Notes: generated by a model from the sequence alone, not told the origin. A stretch of 10,344 bases of DNA from a bacterium (GCA_028819835.1 JAPPKR010000250.1:1-10344), one strand, 5' to 3'; counted from the stretch's first letter, positions 1 through 6,028 are shown. Translations and numbers: made by a program.

Positions 1-2
1 TC

Positions 3-362
3 GAAGGCCCGCCTCCCGGCCAGGAGAGTCCCCGGCGAGATGATCGCAGGGGTCCTCGGCGTGATGGTGATCGGCGGGGCGGCGGTGGTCGCGGTCCCCG
101 GCGTGATGGTGATCGGCGGGGGAGCGGTGGTCGCGGTCCCCGGCGTGATGGTGATCGGCGGGGGAGCGGTGGTCGCGGTCCCCGGCGTGACGGTGGTCGG
201 GGCGGCGGCGGACGCGGTCCGCGGCGTGACGGCGACGGTCGCGGCGGCCGTTCGGACGGCAGGCGCCGGGGCGGTGGCGGTCAAGGCGCTCCTCGCAGGG
301 GTGGCGGCGGCGGCGGCCATCGGCGGCAGGCGCGGTCATTCGGGGACCATCTCGACAACTAG
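3..362 (+). CDS. C-terminal RG/RGG-rich tail of a protein (5'-truncated), possibly a DEAD-box RNA helicase
   Basis: This is the 3' end of a gene that begins left of the window. The frame starting at base 3 is open for 119 codons and ends at TAG 360-362. The product is almost entirely Arg, Gly and Asp, with Pro, and closes with a less repetitive end (QARSFGDHLDN). Such basic RG/RGG tails bind RNA non-specifically. In high-GC bacteria they are typical of the C-termini of DEAD-box RNA helicases, and also occur in some pseudouridine synthases and RNase E/G-type proteins. The catalytic domain is outside the window, so the helicase identity is only inference. Another frame of the same DNA is also open and would give a Val/Ala/Gly-rich hydrophobic peptide starting at 40. 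I prefer the RG frame because it runs in from the edge, makes a recognisable protein type and stops before the next gene. Confidence 0.72.
   Translation, partial: EGPPPGQESPRRDDRRGPRRDGDRRGGGGRGPRRDGDRRGSGGRGPRRDGDRRGSGGRGPRRDGGRGGGGRGPRRDGDGRGGRSDGRRRGGGGQGAPRRGGGGGGHRRQARSFGDHLDN
51..251 (+). repeat. 42-bp in-frame tandem repeat encoding an RGG-type 14-mer
   Basis: Three near-identical 42-bp units (51-92, 93-134, 135-176) encode GPRRDGDRRG followed by G/S-G-G-R. Two shorter diverged units follow at 177-215 (13 codons) and 216-251 (12 codons), and an irregular RG-rich stretch continues to about 330. Units 2 and 3 look identical at the DNA level apart from their context, which suggests recent duplication by slippage or unequal exchange. 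The repeat period is a multiple of three, so copy-number change would lengthen or shorten the tail without shifting the frame. Confidence 0.9.
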
Positions 363-405
363 AGGCGAGCCTCGGAAGGCCGACAGAGTCCGAGCGGTCG
401 GGTCG

Positions 406-411
406 TATTCT
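406..411 (+). promoter_or_regulatory. Candidate -10 element (TATTCT) for a leaderless hisC-like mRNA
   Basis: TATTCT fits the TANNNT form of actinobacterial -10 hexamers and ends 8 bases before the ATG at 420. No purine-rich Shine-Dalgarno sequence lies ahead of that ATG. Transcription would then begin at or next to the A of the start codon. No convincing -35 box is visible. Confidence 0.4.
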
Positions 412-419
412 TACCGAAA

Positions 420-1502
420 ATGGAGTTTCTTCGTTCTGACCTCTCCGACATAGCCGTCTACAAACCGGGGCCGCCGCTGTCGGAGCTTGCGCGCCAGTTC
501 GGGTTCGATCTCGATTCCCTGGTCCGGGTGGCCACCAACGAGAACCCCTATCAGCCGCTGGACGAAGTCCGGGAGGTGATGGCGCAGGCGGTCTCGGGTG
601 TCAACCGCTACCCCGACATCGACGCCTCCGGGCTGCGCTCGGCCCTCTCGGAGCACTTGGGGGTGGGTCTTGAGAACGTGTGGTGCGGAGCAGGATCGGG
701 CGAGCTGATCCGGCTGATAGCTCTGGCGGTGGGAGGCCCCGGGCGCGAGGCGGTGTTCGGTTGGCCCTCCTTCGCCATGTACCCCCTGTGCACGCGTTAT
801 GCCATGATGACGCCGGTCGCCGTCCCGCTCACCGCCGAGCACGGCCTGGATCCCGACGGCCTCCTCTCGGCGATCGGTCCCGACACGGTCCTCGTCTACA
901 TCTGCAATCCCAACAACCCCAGCGGGACCTACCTGGCCTCCGGCGACGTTCTCCGGTTGATGGAGGAGATTCCCGAGCGGGTGCTGGTGGTCATGGATGA
1001 GGCCTACCACGAGTACGCCACTGCCTCCGACTACCGGGGGACGGTCGGCGAGGCCGCCCAGCGGCCCAATGTGGTGACGCTTCGCACCTTCTCAAAGATC
1101 TACGGGATGGCCGCACTCCGGGTCGGCTATGCGGTGGGCAGCCGCGGGACCCTCCAGGAGTTGCGCAAGGTGCAGTCGCCCTTCACCGTTTCCTCGGTGG
1201 GACAGGCCGGGGCTGTGGAAGCGCTGCGTCACCAGGACCAGATCGCCGGGCGGGTTGCGGAGAACGCCCGGGAGCGGGACCGGATCCACCGCGGACTGGG
1301 CAACCTGGGGATTGCCCGGATCGAGAGTCAGACCAACTACATCTACTTCACGGTGGGATTGGACTCCCAGCAGACCGCCGAGGGCTTCCTGCGCCACGGG
1401 GTGCTTCTGCGGGCCTACCCGGGGGATTGGGCGAGGGTTTCGGTGGGAACGCCCGAGGAGAACGATCGGTTCCTGGCGGCGGCCGCCGAGATCGTCCGCT
1501 GA
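420..1502 (+). CDS. hisC: Histidinol-phosphate aminotransferase-like PLP enzyme (fold type I)
   Basis: This gene encodes a complete 360-residue class I/II aminotransferase, a normal length for HisC. HisC moves the amino group of glutamate to imidazole-acetol phosphate to give L-histidinol phosphate in cytosolic histidine synthesis. Visible family signatures are the N-terminal TNENPY (residues 39-44), RYPD (63-66), CNPNNPSGT (162-170), the cofactor-contacting MDEAYHEY (192-199), the Schiff-base lysine in TFSKIYGMAALRVGY (K226), and an arginine near the C-terminus (VSVGT preceded by R339) that would bind the substrate acid group. The start is ATG 420, preceded by a -10-like hexamer rather than a ribosome binding site. 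There are no his genes around it; it stands between an RNA-binding protein gene and a convergent ATP-grasp gene. Actinobacterial relatives include aromatic amino acid aminotransferases (Pat/HisC2), so substrate preference is not settled by sequence alone. Confidence 0.78.
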   Translation: MEFLRSDLSDIAVYKPGPPLSELARQFGFDLDSLVRVATNENPYQPLDEVREVMAQAVSGVNRYPDIDASGLRSALSEHLGVGLENVWCGAGSGELIRLIALAVGGPGREAVFGWPSFAMYPLCTRYAMMTPVAVPLTAEHGLDPDGLLSAIGPDTVLVYICNPNNPSGTYLASGDVLRLMEEIPERVLVVMDEAYHEYATASDYRGTVGEAAQRPNVVTLRTFSKIYGMAALRVGYAVGSRGTLQELRKVQSPFTVSSVGQAGAVEALRHQDQIAGRVAENARERDRIHRGLGNLGIARIESQTNYIYFTVGLDSQQTAEGFLRHGVLLRAYPGDWARVSVGTPEENDRFLAAAAEIVR

Positions 1503-1504
1503 AT

Positions 1505-1524
1505 CCGGCCCGGTCCGAGGCCGG
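1505..1524. terminator. GC-rich inverted repeat between convergent stops, possible bidirectional terminator
   Basis: CCGGCC (1505-1510) pairs with GGCCGG (1519-1524) around an 8-base loop. It fills the 22-bp gap between the hisC-like stop (TGA 1500-1502) and the stop of the convergent ATP-grasp gene (TAG, 1525-1527 on -). There is no T-run on either side, so it is not a canonical intrinsic terminator. T-poor hairpins between convergent genes are common in high-GC bacteria. Confidence 0.4.
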
Positions 1525-2739
1525 CTATTCGATGATGACTCTCAACCGGGAGAAGGCCTGTCTCAGGGCATGCTCCACCTCCGAGGGGTGGGGAGCGGCG
1601 GCGAACAGGAACCCGAGGTAGCGGTCTCCCTCGGGGAGGGCTCTGACCTCTCCACCGGGGGGGACGGTGATCTCGAGACCCGTGATCCCCGGCGTGTCGC
1701 GGGCCTCGGCGGTGCCTTCGACCTCCACCAGCCTTCCCGACCGGGGGATGGGGAGCATCATCACCCCCGTCGCTCCGGGCTGGCGGACCGCAGAAGGCAT
1801 CTCCATCCTCAGGGCCTGGCGGAGGATCAGCGACTCCCAGGACTCGGCCATCAACCCGAAGCGGAGGGACCGCGAGCACAGCCCCCCGATGGAGCGGGCC
1901 GCCACCTCCAGGACACTCACCCGGTCGCGTCCGATGCGGAACTCGGCATGGATGGGCCCTTCCTTGAGGCCCAGGGCGGTCACCGTCCGCCTGGTGAGGT
2001 GATCGATCTCTCCCAGGACCTCAGGTGGCAGGCGGGAGGGCGCGATGAGAACCGTCTCCTCGAAGTAGGGTCCCTGGGGAGACCCAGGCTTGTCGAAGAC
2101 GGCCAGTATCTTCAGCCGGCCCCGCGACAAGAGTCCTTCCACCGCCACTTCGCCTCCGGGGAGGAACTCCTCGGCCAGGATGGGTTGGTTGGGATTCTCC
2201 CCCGCACCGGCCAGGATCCGGCGTATCCGGCGGGCCGCCGCGTCGGCGTCGGAGGCCCGGTCGACGCGGATCACGCCCTGGCCGCCCGAGCGGGACAGAG
2301 GCTTGAAGACCACCGGGTAGCCCAACTCGGCGGCGATCTCGGACGGGGAGTCCTCGCGCTCGATGACCCCGAACCGCGGCTGGGAGATCTCGTCCTGGGC
2401 GAGGCGACGCCGCAGCATCGCCTTGTTGCGGGTGGCCGCCGCTGCGGCCGGGGGATTGTGGGGGAGCCCGATCAGCTCGGCGCCGCGGGCGGCCACCACC
2501 ACTCCCTGGTCGTCCAGGGGAACGATGGCGTCGATGGGGAGCCGGGCGGCGTGGTCGGCCAGAATCCGCGCCGACCACTCCGGGCGGGAGCAGTCGATCC
2601 ACACCCGCCGGTCCGGCGCCACCAGGGGAAGTTCCTCCTCCGAGGCCACCGACAGATCGATCCCCAGATCGGCCGCCGCTTCGAGGAAGTCGGACGCCCG
2701 GTAGGTCTGGGTGGGGACGATGAGAAGAACGTGCGGCAT
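1525..2739 (-). CDS. ATP-grasp family ligase (carbamoyl-phosphate-synthase / L-amino-acid-ligase-like)
   Basis: This gene encodes a 404-residue cytosolic protein with the three-part ATP-grasp layout. ATP-grasp enzymes join a carboxylate, activated as acyl phosphate, to an amine, thiol or other nucleophile. The N-terminal pre-ATP-grasp Rossmann-like part begins PHVLLIVPTQTYRASDFL and includes AIVPLDDQGVVVA (71-83). The nucleotide-binding region has RNKAMLRRRL (104-113), PVVFKPLSRSGGQGV (142-156, with K146 and the flexible Gly-rich loop), and the hinge LAEEFLPGGEVAVEGL (188-203). The metal site is GPIHAEFRIG (E266) plus LEVAARSIGG (E278, R282). In that second motif the usual Asn of E-x-N-x-R is Ala, as I recall for some amino-acid-ligase-like ATP-grasp proteins. 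The C-terminus (GDRYLGFLFAAAP) resembles the family's closing domain. The gene is divergent from the NfuA-type gene and is not in an operon, so the substrate is unknown. The ATG at 2739 lacks a strong ribosome binding site. Confidence 0.82.
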   Translation of the reverse strand: MPHVLLIVPTQTYRASDFLEAAADLGIDLSVASEEELPLVAPDRRVWIDCSRPEWSARILADHAARLPIDAIVPLDDQGVVVAARGAELIGLPHNPPAAAAATRNKAMLRRRLAQDEISQPRFGVIEREDSPSEIAAELGYPVVFKPLSRSGGQGVIRVDRASDADAAARRIRRILAGAGENPNQPILAEEFLPGGEVAVEGLLSRGRLKILAVFDKPGSPQGPYFEETVLIAPSRLPPEVLGEIDHLTRRTVTALGLKEGPIHAEFRIGRDRVSVLEVAARSIGGLCSRSLRFGLMAESWESLILRQALRMEMPSAVRQPGATGVMMLPIPRSGRLVEVEGTAEARDTPGITGLEITVPPGGEVRALPEGDRYLGFLFAAAPHPSEVEHALRQAFSRLRVIIE

Positions 2740-2803
2740 CAGATTGTTCCCAAGGTAGGCGCCTCAAAGGCCATTGTGGTCCCGTTGTCTCCGTTTGCGC
2801 GGG

Positions 2804-2809
2804 TAACAT
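2804..2809 (+). promoter_or_regulatory. Candidate -10 element (TAACAT) for a leaderless nfuA-like mRNA
   Basis: TAACAT matches the TANNNT -10 form and ends 7 bases before ATG 2817, the spacing expected when transcription starts on the start codon. No Shine-Dalgarno sequence precedes the ATG. An out-of-frame ATG lies between them (2812-2814). A TTGTCT at 2785-2790 is only 13 bases upstream, too close for a standard -35. Confidence 0.5.
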
Positions 2810-2816
2810 TGATGCT

Positions 2817-3437
2817 ATGTCTGGAAAAGTGCTGACCATCGCCTCCGACGCGGTGGACATGATCATCTCCCTCCGCGACCAGGAGCCGGGAGATCAGGAG
2901 TACGGTCTCGCCATCGAGGTGAGCGGCATACGGGGTGCGCAATTCCAATACGATCTGAGCTTCGTGCCGGTGGAGGACCAGACCGAGACCCAGATCCGGG
3001 AAGACCACAACGGGCTGGCAATCCTGATCCCCGAGCACGACGTGGAGAAGCTGTCCGGCGCCTCCCTGGAGTTGACCCCCCAGGGCCTGGCCATGAACAA
3101 CCCCAATCTCCCCCAGAGTCCCACCATGGCGGCGGCGACCGAGGCGAGCGGGGACCTGACCGGGCCCCTGGCCGAGAGGATTTCGATCATCCTGACCGAA
3201 AACGTCAATCCAGCCATCGCCATGCACGGCGGCATGGCCGAGTTGGTGTCGGTGGACGGGACGGTCGCCTTCCTGCGGCTGTCGGGCGGGTGCCAGGGGT
3301 GCGGGATGGCCCAAGTCACCCTCCGCCAGGGCATCGAGCGCATTCTCCGAGAGTCGATCCCCGAACTAAGCGAGGTGGTGGACGTCACCGACCACGCATC
3401 GGGCGCCGACCCCTATTACCAGGCCTCCAAGAAGTAA
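2817..3437 (+). CDS. nfuA: NfuA-type Fe-S cluster carrier: degenerate A-type domain plus NifU C-terminal domain
   Basis: This gene encodes a 206-residue cytosolic protein. Residues 1 to about 100 resemble the HesB/IscA A-type carrier fold (LTIASDAVDMIISL; GLAIEVSGIRG; DLSFVP; NGLAILIPEHD; LSGASLEL) but contain no cysteine, so this domain cannot bind a cluster through the usual three Cys. Residues 115-190 form a NifU/Nfu domain (LTENVNPAIAMHGGMAELVSVDG, then LRLSGGCQGCGMAQVTL) with the CxxC at C159 and C162, the only cysteines in the protein. A cysteine-less A-type domain fused to a Nfu domain is the E. coli NfuA architecture. In that protein the N-terminal domain binds client proteins, while two C-terminal CxxC motifs hold one 4Fe-4S cluster in a dimer. 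It probably delivers clusters to apo-enzymes such as aconitase or lipoyl synthase. It is a single gene, divergent from the ATP-grasp gene. Symbol confidence is good but rests on architecture. Confidence 0.88.
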   Translation: MSGKVLTIASDAVDMIISLRDQEPGDQEYGLAIEVSGIRGAQFQYDLSFVPVEDQTETQIREDHNGLAILIPEHDVEKLSGASLELTPQGLAMNNPNLPQSPTMAAATEASGDLTGPLAERISIILTENVNPAIAMHGGMAELVSVDGTVAFLRLSGGCQGCGMAQVTLRQGIERILRESIPELSEVVDVTDHASGADPYYQASKK

Positions 3438-3476
3438 CACGGGCCGGGTTCGGGGCGCCGAGAGGACGTCGGTTCG

Positions 3477-4175
3477 CTAGGAGAGGGTCGGGTAGGCCTC
3501 GTATCCCTCGATCCCGACTGTGACCGAGGTGACCGGCTGGGGTTCTCGGTCCATGATCGCTGCCAGCCGCGTCTCCAGGTGTCCGTAGCCCACCACCCGG
3601 GTGATCAGGGGGAGTCCCAGCCAGTCGGCTATCTCTTGGGCTCTGGCCAGGAGCTTTTCCTCCTCGGACTGGACCAGGTAGGCCACCCGGCGGTAGTTCC
3701 CGAACAGCATCTCCTTCAGGTCCGGGTGCCGGTCCAACAGAAGGCCCTCCACGACCAGGTTCCTCCACGACTTCACCAGAAAGTCGGTGAGGAAGAAGGT
3801 CCCGGGCTCTTCTTCCATCAACTTCACGAACTCCTCGCCCCCGAACATCTCGTAGCAGTGGGGCCCGAGCGGACGCACGGCGCCGGTGTCCTTGAGCATG
3901 GCGTCGAGATCCGACGCTCCGCAGTGACCGTACACCACGACCTGGCGGTCGTATTCCCCGCGGGTCTCGGCTAGCTTCTCCGCCACCGCGCCGGTGATCA
4001 ACTGGGGACGGTTGTGGAGCCGGGCGTTGATCACACGCAGGTCCACGTCCCAGCCGTAGTGGTCGATGATCTCTCTGAGTTCCTTGCCGAGGGCGGCGCA
4101 GGCCACCATCACGGTCCGTTCCCGGGTCTCGTCTGCAGCACCCGGGGGCGACGTCTCCGAGTCAGAGGGGTTCAC
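3477..4175 (-). CDS. DUF1638 family protein
   Basis: This gene encodes a 232-residue protein that I recognise as DUF1638, a family of unproven function. Its conserved features are visible in order: VACAALGKELREI (C26), ARLHNRPQLI (H54), VVVYGHCGASDLDAML (H84, C85), PLGPHCYEMFGGEEF (H106, C107), EEEPGTFFLTDFLVKSW, LDRHPDLKEMLFGNYRRVAYL, and a C-terminal SEEEKLLARAQEIADWLGLPL. Three Cys and nearby His residues suggest a metal or cofactor site (inference). No signal peptide or membrane segment is seen. The start used is GTG 4175, which overlaps the end of the upstream gene by 14 bp with GGAGAGG 11 bases ahead. The first 22 residues are poorly conserved in appearance, so ATG at 4109 (just before VACAALG) is an alternative start. 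In my recollection this family sits in archaeal and bacterial clusters with corrinoid methyltransferases, which points to one-carbon or methylamine/betaine metabolism. That link is not proven by this window. Confidence 0.8.
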   Translation of the reverse strand: MNPSDSETSPPGAADETRERTVMVACAALGKELREIIDHYGWDVDLRVINARLHNRPQLITGAVAEKLAETRGEYDRQVVVYGHCGASDLDAMLKDTGAVRPLGPHCYEMFGGEEFVKLMEEEPGTFFLTDFLVKSWRNLVVEGLLLDRHPDLKEMLFGNYRRVAYLVQSEEEKLLARAQEIADWLGLPLITRVVGYGHLETRLAAIMDREPQPVTSVTVGIEGYEAYPTLS

Positions 4176-4497
4176 GGTGGTTCAAGCCTCTCCGGTGGGC
4201 GGCGATGATGGACCGACGCAAATCCGACAGGCGCCCGGGGGGATAGTCGGCTTCCAGCCGTTCTATCACGCGGTCTGCCACCAGGCGGGGATCCCCTGGT
4301 TCCTCCTCCGGTTCTCCCCACGACCACCCGGCCAGATAGGTCTGCTCCTCGGTTCGTCCGGTGGCGGTGGCCACGGCGTCCACCGTCATCTGGAAACGAT
4401 TGCTCAGGTGCTTTCTCACACGGCCGCGACGGCCGTCCCTGGTGGCTTTGACTCCAACCGGGATCGCATCCCAGTAGAGGATCTGATAGGTGGCCAT
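4162..4497 (-). CDS. Small 'virulence factor'-domain protein (domain found in CvfC)
   Basis: This gene encodes a 111-residue soluble protein. Its pattern is MATYQILYWDAIPVGVKA (1-18), HLSNRFQMTVDAVA (30-43), YLAGWSWGEP (54-63), and VADRVIERLEADYP (73-86). It matches my memory of the short stand-alone form of the domain called 'virulence factor', first named from staphylococcal CvfC. The name is historical and nothing here suggests virulence. ATG 4497 is preceded by GGGAGG at 4-base spacing, so the start is secure. A TAATAT hexamer (4532-4537 on -) lies about 35 bases upstream of the ATG. The gene overlaps the DUF1638 gene by 14 bp, so the two are almost certainly co-transcribed and translationally coupled. 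I recall this domain beside DUF1638, methylene-tetrahydrofolate reductase and corrinoid proteins in some Alphaproteobacteria, supporting a shared job in C1 chemistry. The biochemical role is unknown. The last 25 residues, rich in Arg and His, look linker-like. Confidence 0.68.
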   Translation of the reverse strand: MATYQILYWDAIPVGVKATRDGRRGRVRKHLSNRFQMTVDAVATATGRTEEQTYLAGWSWGEPEEEPGDPRLVADRVIERLEADYPPGRLSDLRRSIIAAHRRGLNHREPL

Positions 4498-4531
4498 CCG
4501 GCCTCCCTTGTGCAGGGGCTTGTGGGTTGGA

Positions 4532-4537
4532 ATATTA
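4532..4537 (-). promoter_or_regulatory. Candidate -10 element (TAATAT) for the CvfC-like/DUF1638 operon
   Basis: Read on -, TAATAT is a good match to the -10 consensus in otherwise GC-rich DNA. It would start transcription near 4525, leaving a leader of roughly 28 bases that contains the GGGAGG ribosome binding site (4502-4507). No clear -35 is seen. A 13-bp inverted repeat (4539-4551) directly abuts it upstream. Confidence 0.45.
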
Positions 4538-4538
4538 C

Positions 4539-4551
4539 CGGTTGGGAACCG
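4539..4551. promoter_or_regulatory. Inverted repeat CGGTT-GGG-AACCG, candidate operator
   Basis: Perfect 5-bp arms around a 3-bp centre lie immediately upstream of the TAATAT -10 of the - strand operon, in the spacer where a bound repressor would block polymerase. A site this short can arise by chance, and no regulator gene is in the window. Confidence 0.3.
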
Positions 4552-4620
4552 ACTCTGTGGCCGGAACCCCCTAACCGACCCCCGGTCTTTGTGAGTGCCG
4601 GGCCAGGAGGAGAGGAGGCG

Positions 4621-4647
4621 GGCGGTCCGCCGTTTAGCATAGGCTAA
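4621..4647. promoter_or_regulatory. Two abutting inverted repeats over a candidate promoter of the acyl-CoA dehydrogenase
   Basis: GGCGG-T-CCGCC (4621-4631) is followed 2 bases later by TTAGC-ATAG-GCTAA (4634-4647). The second repeat contains TAGCAT (4635-4640), a possible -10 for the + strand acyl-CoA dehydrogenase gene that would leave a leader of about 50 bases. The overlap suggests an operator, for instance for a TetR-type fatty-acid regulator, but the regulator is not visible and no -35 box is clear. Confidence 0.3.
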
Positions 4648-4686
4648 GTGCGCCCGGTCCGGGGCGCCTCACATCCGTTGCTAGAC

Positions 4687-4691
4687 AGGAG
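4687..4691 (+). promoter_or_regulatory. Ribosome binding site AGGAG that fixes a TTG start
   Basis: AGGAG lies 8 bases before TTG 4700, an ideal spacing. It selects this rare start codon for the acyl-CoA dehydrogenase, since the next in-frame ATG (codon 45) lies beyond conserved N-terminal sequence. Confidence 0.75.
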
Positions 4692-4699
4692 CATCGACT

Positions 4700-5863
4700 T
4701 TGGACTTCGATCTCAGCCCCGAGCACCAGTTGTTCCGCCAGACCCTCCGCCGTTTCGTGGACTCCGAGATCCGACCGGTGGTCAAGGAGTGGGAGCAGGC
4801 CGGACGCTACCCCACCGAGATAGTCGAATCCATGAAGGAGATGGGCCTCTTTGGGATCACCGTTCCCGAGGAGTACGGGGGGATGGGCGCCGACTTCGTC
4901 TCGATGGCATTGGTGTTCGAGGAGATCTCGCGGGGCTGGATGGGGATAGCCGGCATCCTGGGAAGCCATTCGTTGTCCTGTTTCATCCTGGCCCGCTACG
5001 GCACCGAGTCCCAGCGTCTCCGCTACCTGTCGGACCTGGCTTCCGGCAAGCGGCGCACCGGGATCGCCCTTACCGAGCCTGACGCGGGCAGTGACCTTCA
5101 GGGCATAAAGACGAGGGCCAGGAGGGATGGTGACCACTACGTGATCCGGGGATCGAAGCTGTGGATCACCAACGCCCGCTACGCCGATCCGCTGCCGGTG
5201 CTGGTCAAGACCGATCCCGAGGCCAGCCCGCCTCATCGCGGCATGAGCCTGCTCCTGGTCGACCAGGGGACTCCCGGTTTCGAGATAAGCAGGGACCTGC
5301 CCAAGCTGGGCTACAAGGGCACTGAGAGTTGCGAGGTGCAACTGGACGACGTCCGGGTCCCGGTGGAGAACCTGGTGGGGGGAGAGGAGGGACGGGGGTT
5401 CCAGCAGGTGGTGAGCGGGCTCGAGATCGGGCGCATAAACATCGCCGCCCGGGCGGTGGGGGTGGCTCAGGAAGCATACGACCAGGCGCTGGCCTATTCG
5501 AACACCAGGGAGGCGTTCGGCCGCAAGATCTCTGGATTCCAGGCCATCCAACTGAAGCTGGCCGAGATGGCCACCGATGTCCAGGCGGCGCGCCTGCTGG
5601 TGTGGTGGGCCGCCTCGCAGGCCGACCGGGGCAAGCGGGTGGACATCGAGACCGCCATGGCCAAGTACTTCGCCTCTGAGGTGGCCTGCCGGGCCTCCCT
5701 GGATTCGATGCGCATCCACGGGGGCATGGGGTACAGCCCGGAACTGGATATCGAGCGTCTCTACCGGGACGCTCCCCTGATGGTCATCGGAGAGGGAACC
5801 AACGACATCATGAAGATGGTCATAGCACGGGGCCTCACCAGGGGAAGACTGGTGATCGACTGA
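4700..5863 (+). CDS. Acyl-CoA dehydrogenase (FAD flavoenzyme)
   Basis: This gene encodes a full-length, 387-residue cytosolic acyl-CoA dehydrogenase, which introduces the alpha-beta double bond into an acyl-CoA and passes electrons to electron-transfer flavoprotein. The N-terminal helical domain begins MDFDLSPEHQLFRQTLRRFV, and FGITVPEEYGGMGAD (51-65) is typical. The FAD/substrate signature GIALTEPDAGSDL (121-133) and WITNA (155-159) mark the beta domain. The C-terminal helical domain has RINIAARAVGVAQEAYDQAL (245-264), AFGRKISGFQAIQLKLAEM, and RIHGGMGYSPELDIERLYRDA (338-358). The catalytic base is in the usual place, Glu365 of GEGTNDI, where many relatives have YEGTNEI. The start codon is TTG with an AGGAG site. 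The gene is single, followed by about 175 non-coding bases. Substrate chain length cannot be told from sequence: short-chain, branched-chain (isovaleryl- or isobutyryl-type) and glutaryl-like members share these motifs. Confidence 0.92.
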   Translation: MDFDLSPEHQLFRQTLRRFVDSEIRPVVKEWEQAGRYPTEIVESMKEMGLFGITVPEEYGGMGADFVSMALVFEEISRGWMGIAGILGSHSLSCFILARYGTESQRLRYLSDLASGKRRTGIALTEPDAGSDLQGIKTRARRDGDHYVIRGSKLWITNARYADPLPVLVKTDPEASPPHRGMSLLLVDQGTPGFEISRDLPKLGYKGTESCEVQLDDVRVPVENLVGGEEGRGFQQVVSGLEIGRINIAARAVGVAQEAYDQALAYSNTREAFGRKISGFQAIQLKLAEMATDVQAARLLVWWAASQADRGKRVDIETAMAKYFASEVACRASLDSMRIHGGMGYSPELDIERLYRDAPLMVIGEGTNDIMKMVIARGLTRGRLVID

Positions 5864-5982
5864 ACCCCGGACCGCCACCGGAGCAAGGATTCGGACCCTG
5901 TTCCAGCCGGTTCGGCGAGAATGGCTTGCGCCTCATGGGGTTGTGCGGATCTCATGGAAAGGCGCCCACCACCAAGTGCCGC

Positions 5983-6017
5983 ACCGGGGAGCCGGCTACC
6001 GGGCATAGGGCTCCGGT
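5983..6017 (+). terminator. Imperfect hairpin between acyl-CoA dehydrogenase and the ABC operon
   Basis: ACCGGGGAGCC (5983-5993) can pair with GGCTCCGGT (6009-6017) as a 9-bp stem with a 2-base G bulge, followed by TTCTCT. It could be a weak terminator for upstream readthrough, or just GC-rich chance pairing immediately ahead of the next promoter. The rest of 5864-6039 shows no recognisable element or gene. Confidence 0.25.
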
Positions 6018-6022
6018 TTCTC

Positions 6023-6028
6023 TAAAAT
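6023..6028 (+). promoter_or_regulatory. Candidate -10 element (TAAAAT) of the ABC operon
   Basis: TAAAAT is the most AT-rich hexamer in this gap and ends 11 bases before ATG 6040. Transcription would begin a few bases ahead of the start codon, giving a nearly leaderless mRNA. No Shine-Dalgarno sequence is present. No good -35 was found 16-18 bases upstream. Confidence 0.45.

Noticed and set aside
51..251. CRISPR-like array from the regular repeats
   Set aside because: The units are contiguous with no spacers and encode protein in frame.
361..382. Small hairpins after the RGG gene stop (GAGG-CGAG-CCTC and neighbours)
   Set aside because: Stems are only 3-5 bp and have no T-run; not better than chance in GC-rich DNA.
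40..453. A 137-residue open frame rich in Val, Ala and Gly with a repeated VMVIGGGAVVAVPG motif
   Set aside because: It is the shifted frame of the RGG-repeat coding DNA. It looks like a hydrophobic repeat protein only because the GC-rich repeat period is a multiple of three, and it runs into the start of the hisC-like gene.
2757..2764. AGGCGCCT 8-bp palindrome in the divergent ATP-grasp/nfuA gap
   Set aside because: Too short and too GC-rich to call an operator without conservation.
1129..2835. Long + strand open frame (568 codons) antisense to the ATP-grasp gene
   Set aside because: The composition is that of a high-GC shadow frame; it crosses the hisC-like gene and the clear ATP-grasp protein on - and has no recognisable domain.
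3438..3476. Possible terminator between the nfuA-like and DUF1638 genes
   Set aside because: Only a 4-bp stem (CCGA/TCGG) and a GGCGCC palindrome are visible in the 39-bp convergent gap.
4634..5878. 414-codon - strand open frame opposite the acyl-CoA dehydrogenase
   Set aside because: It is exactly antisense to a gene with full family signatures; His/Gly/Leu-rich composition is typical of a shadow.
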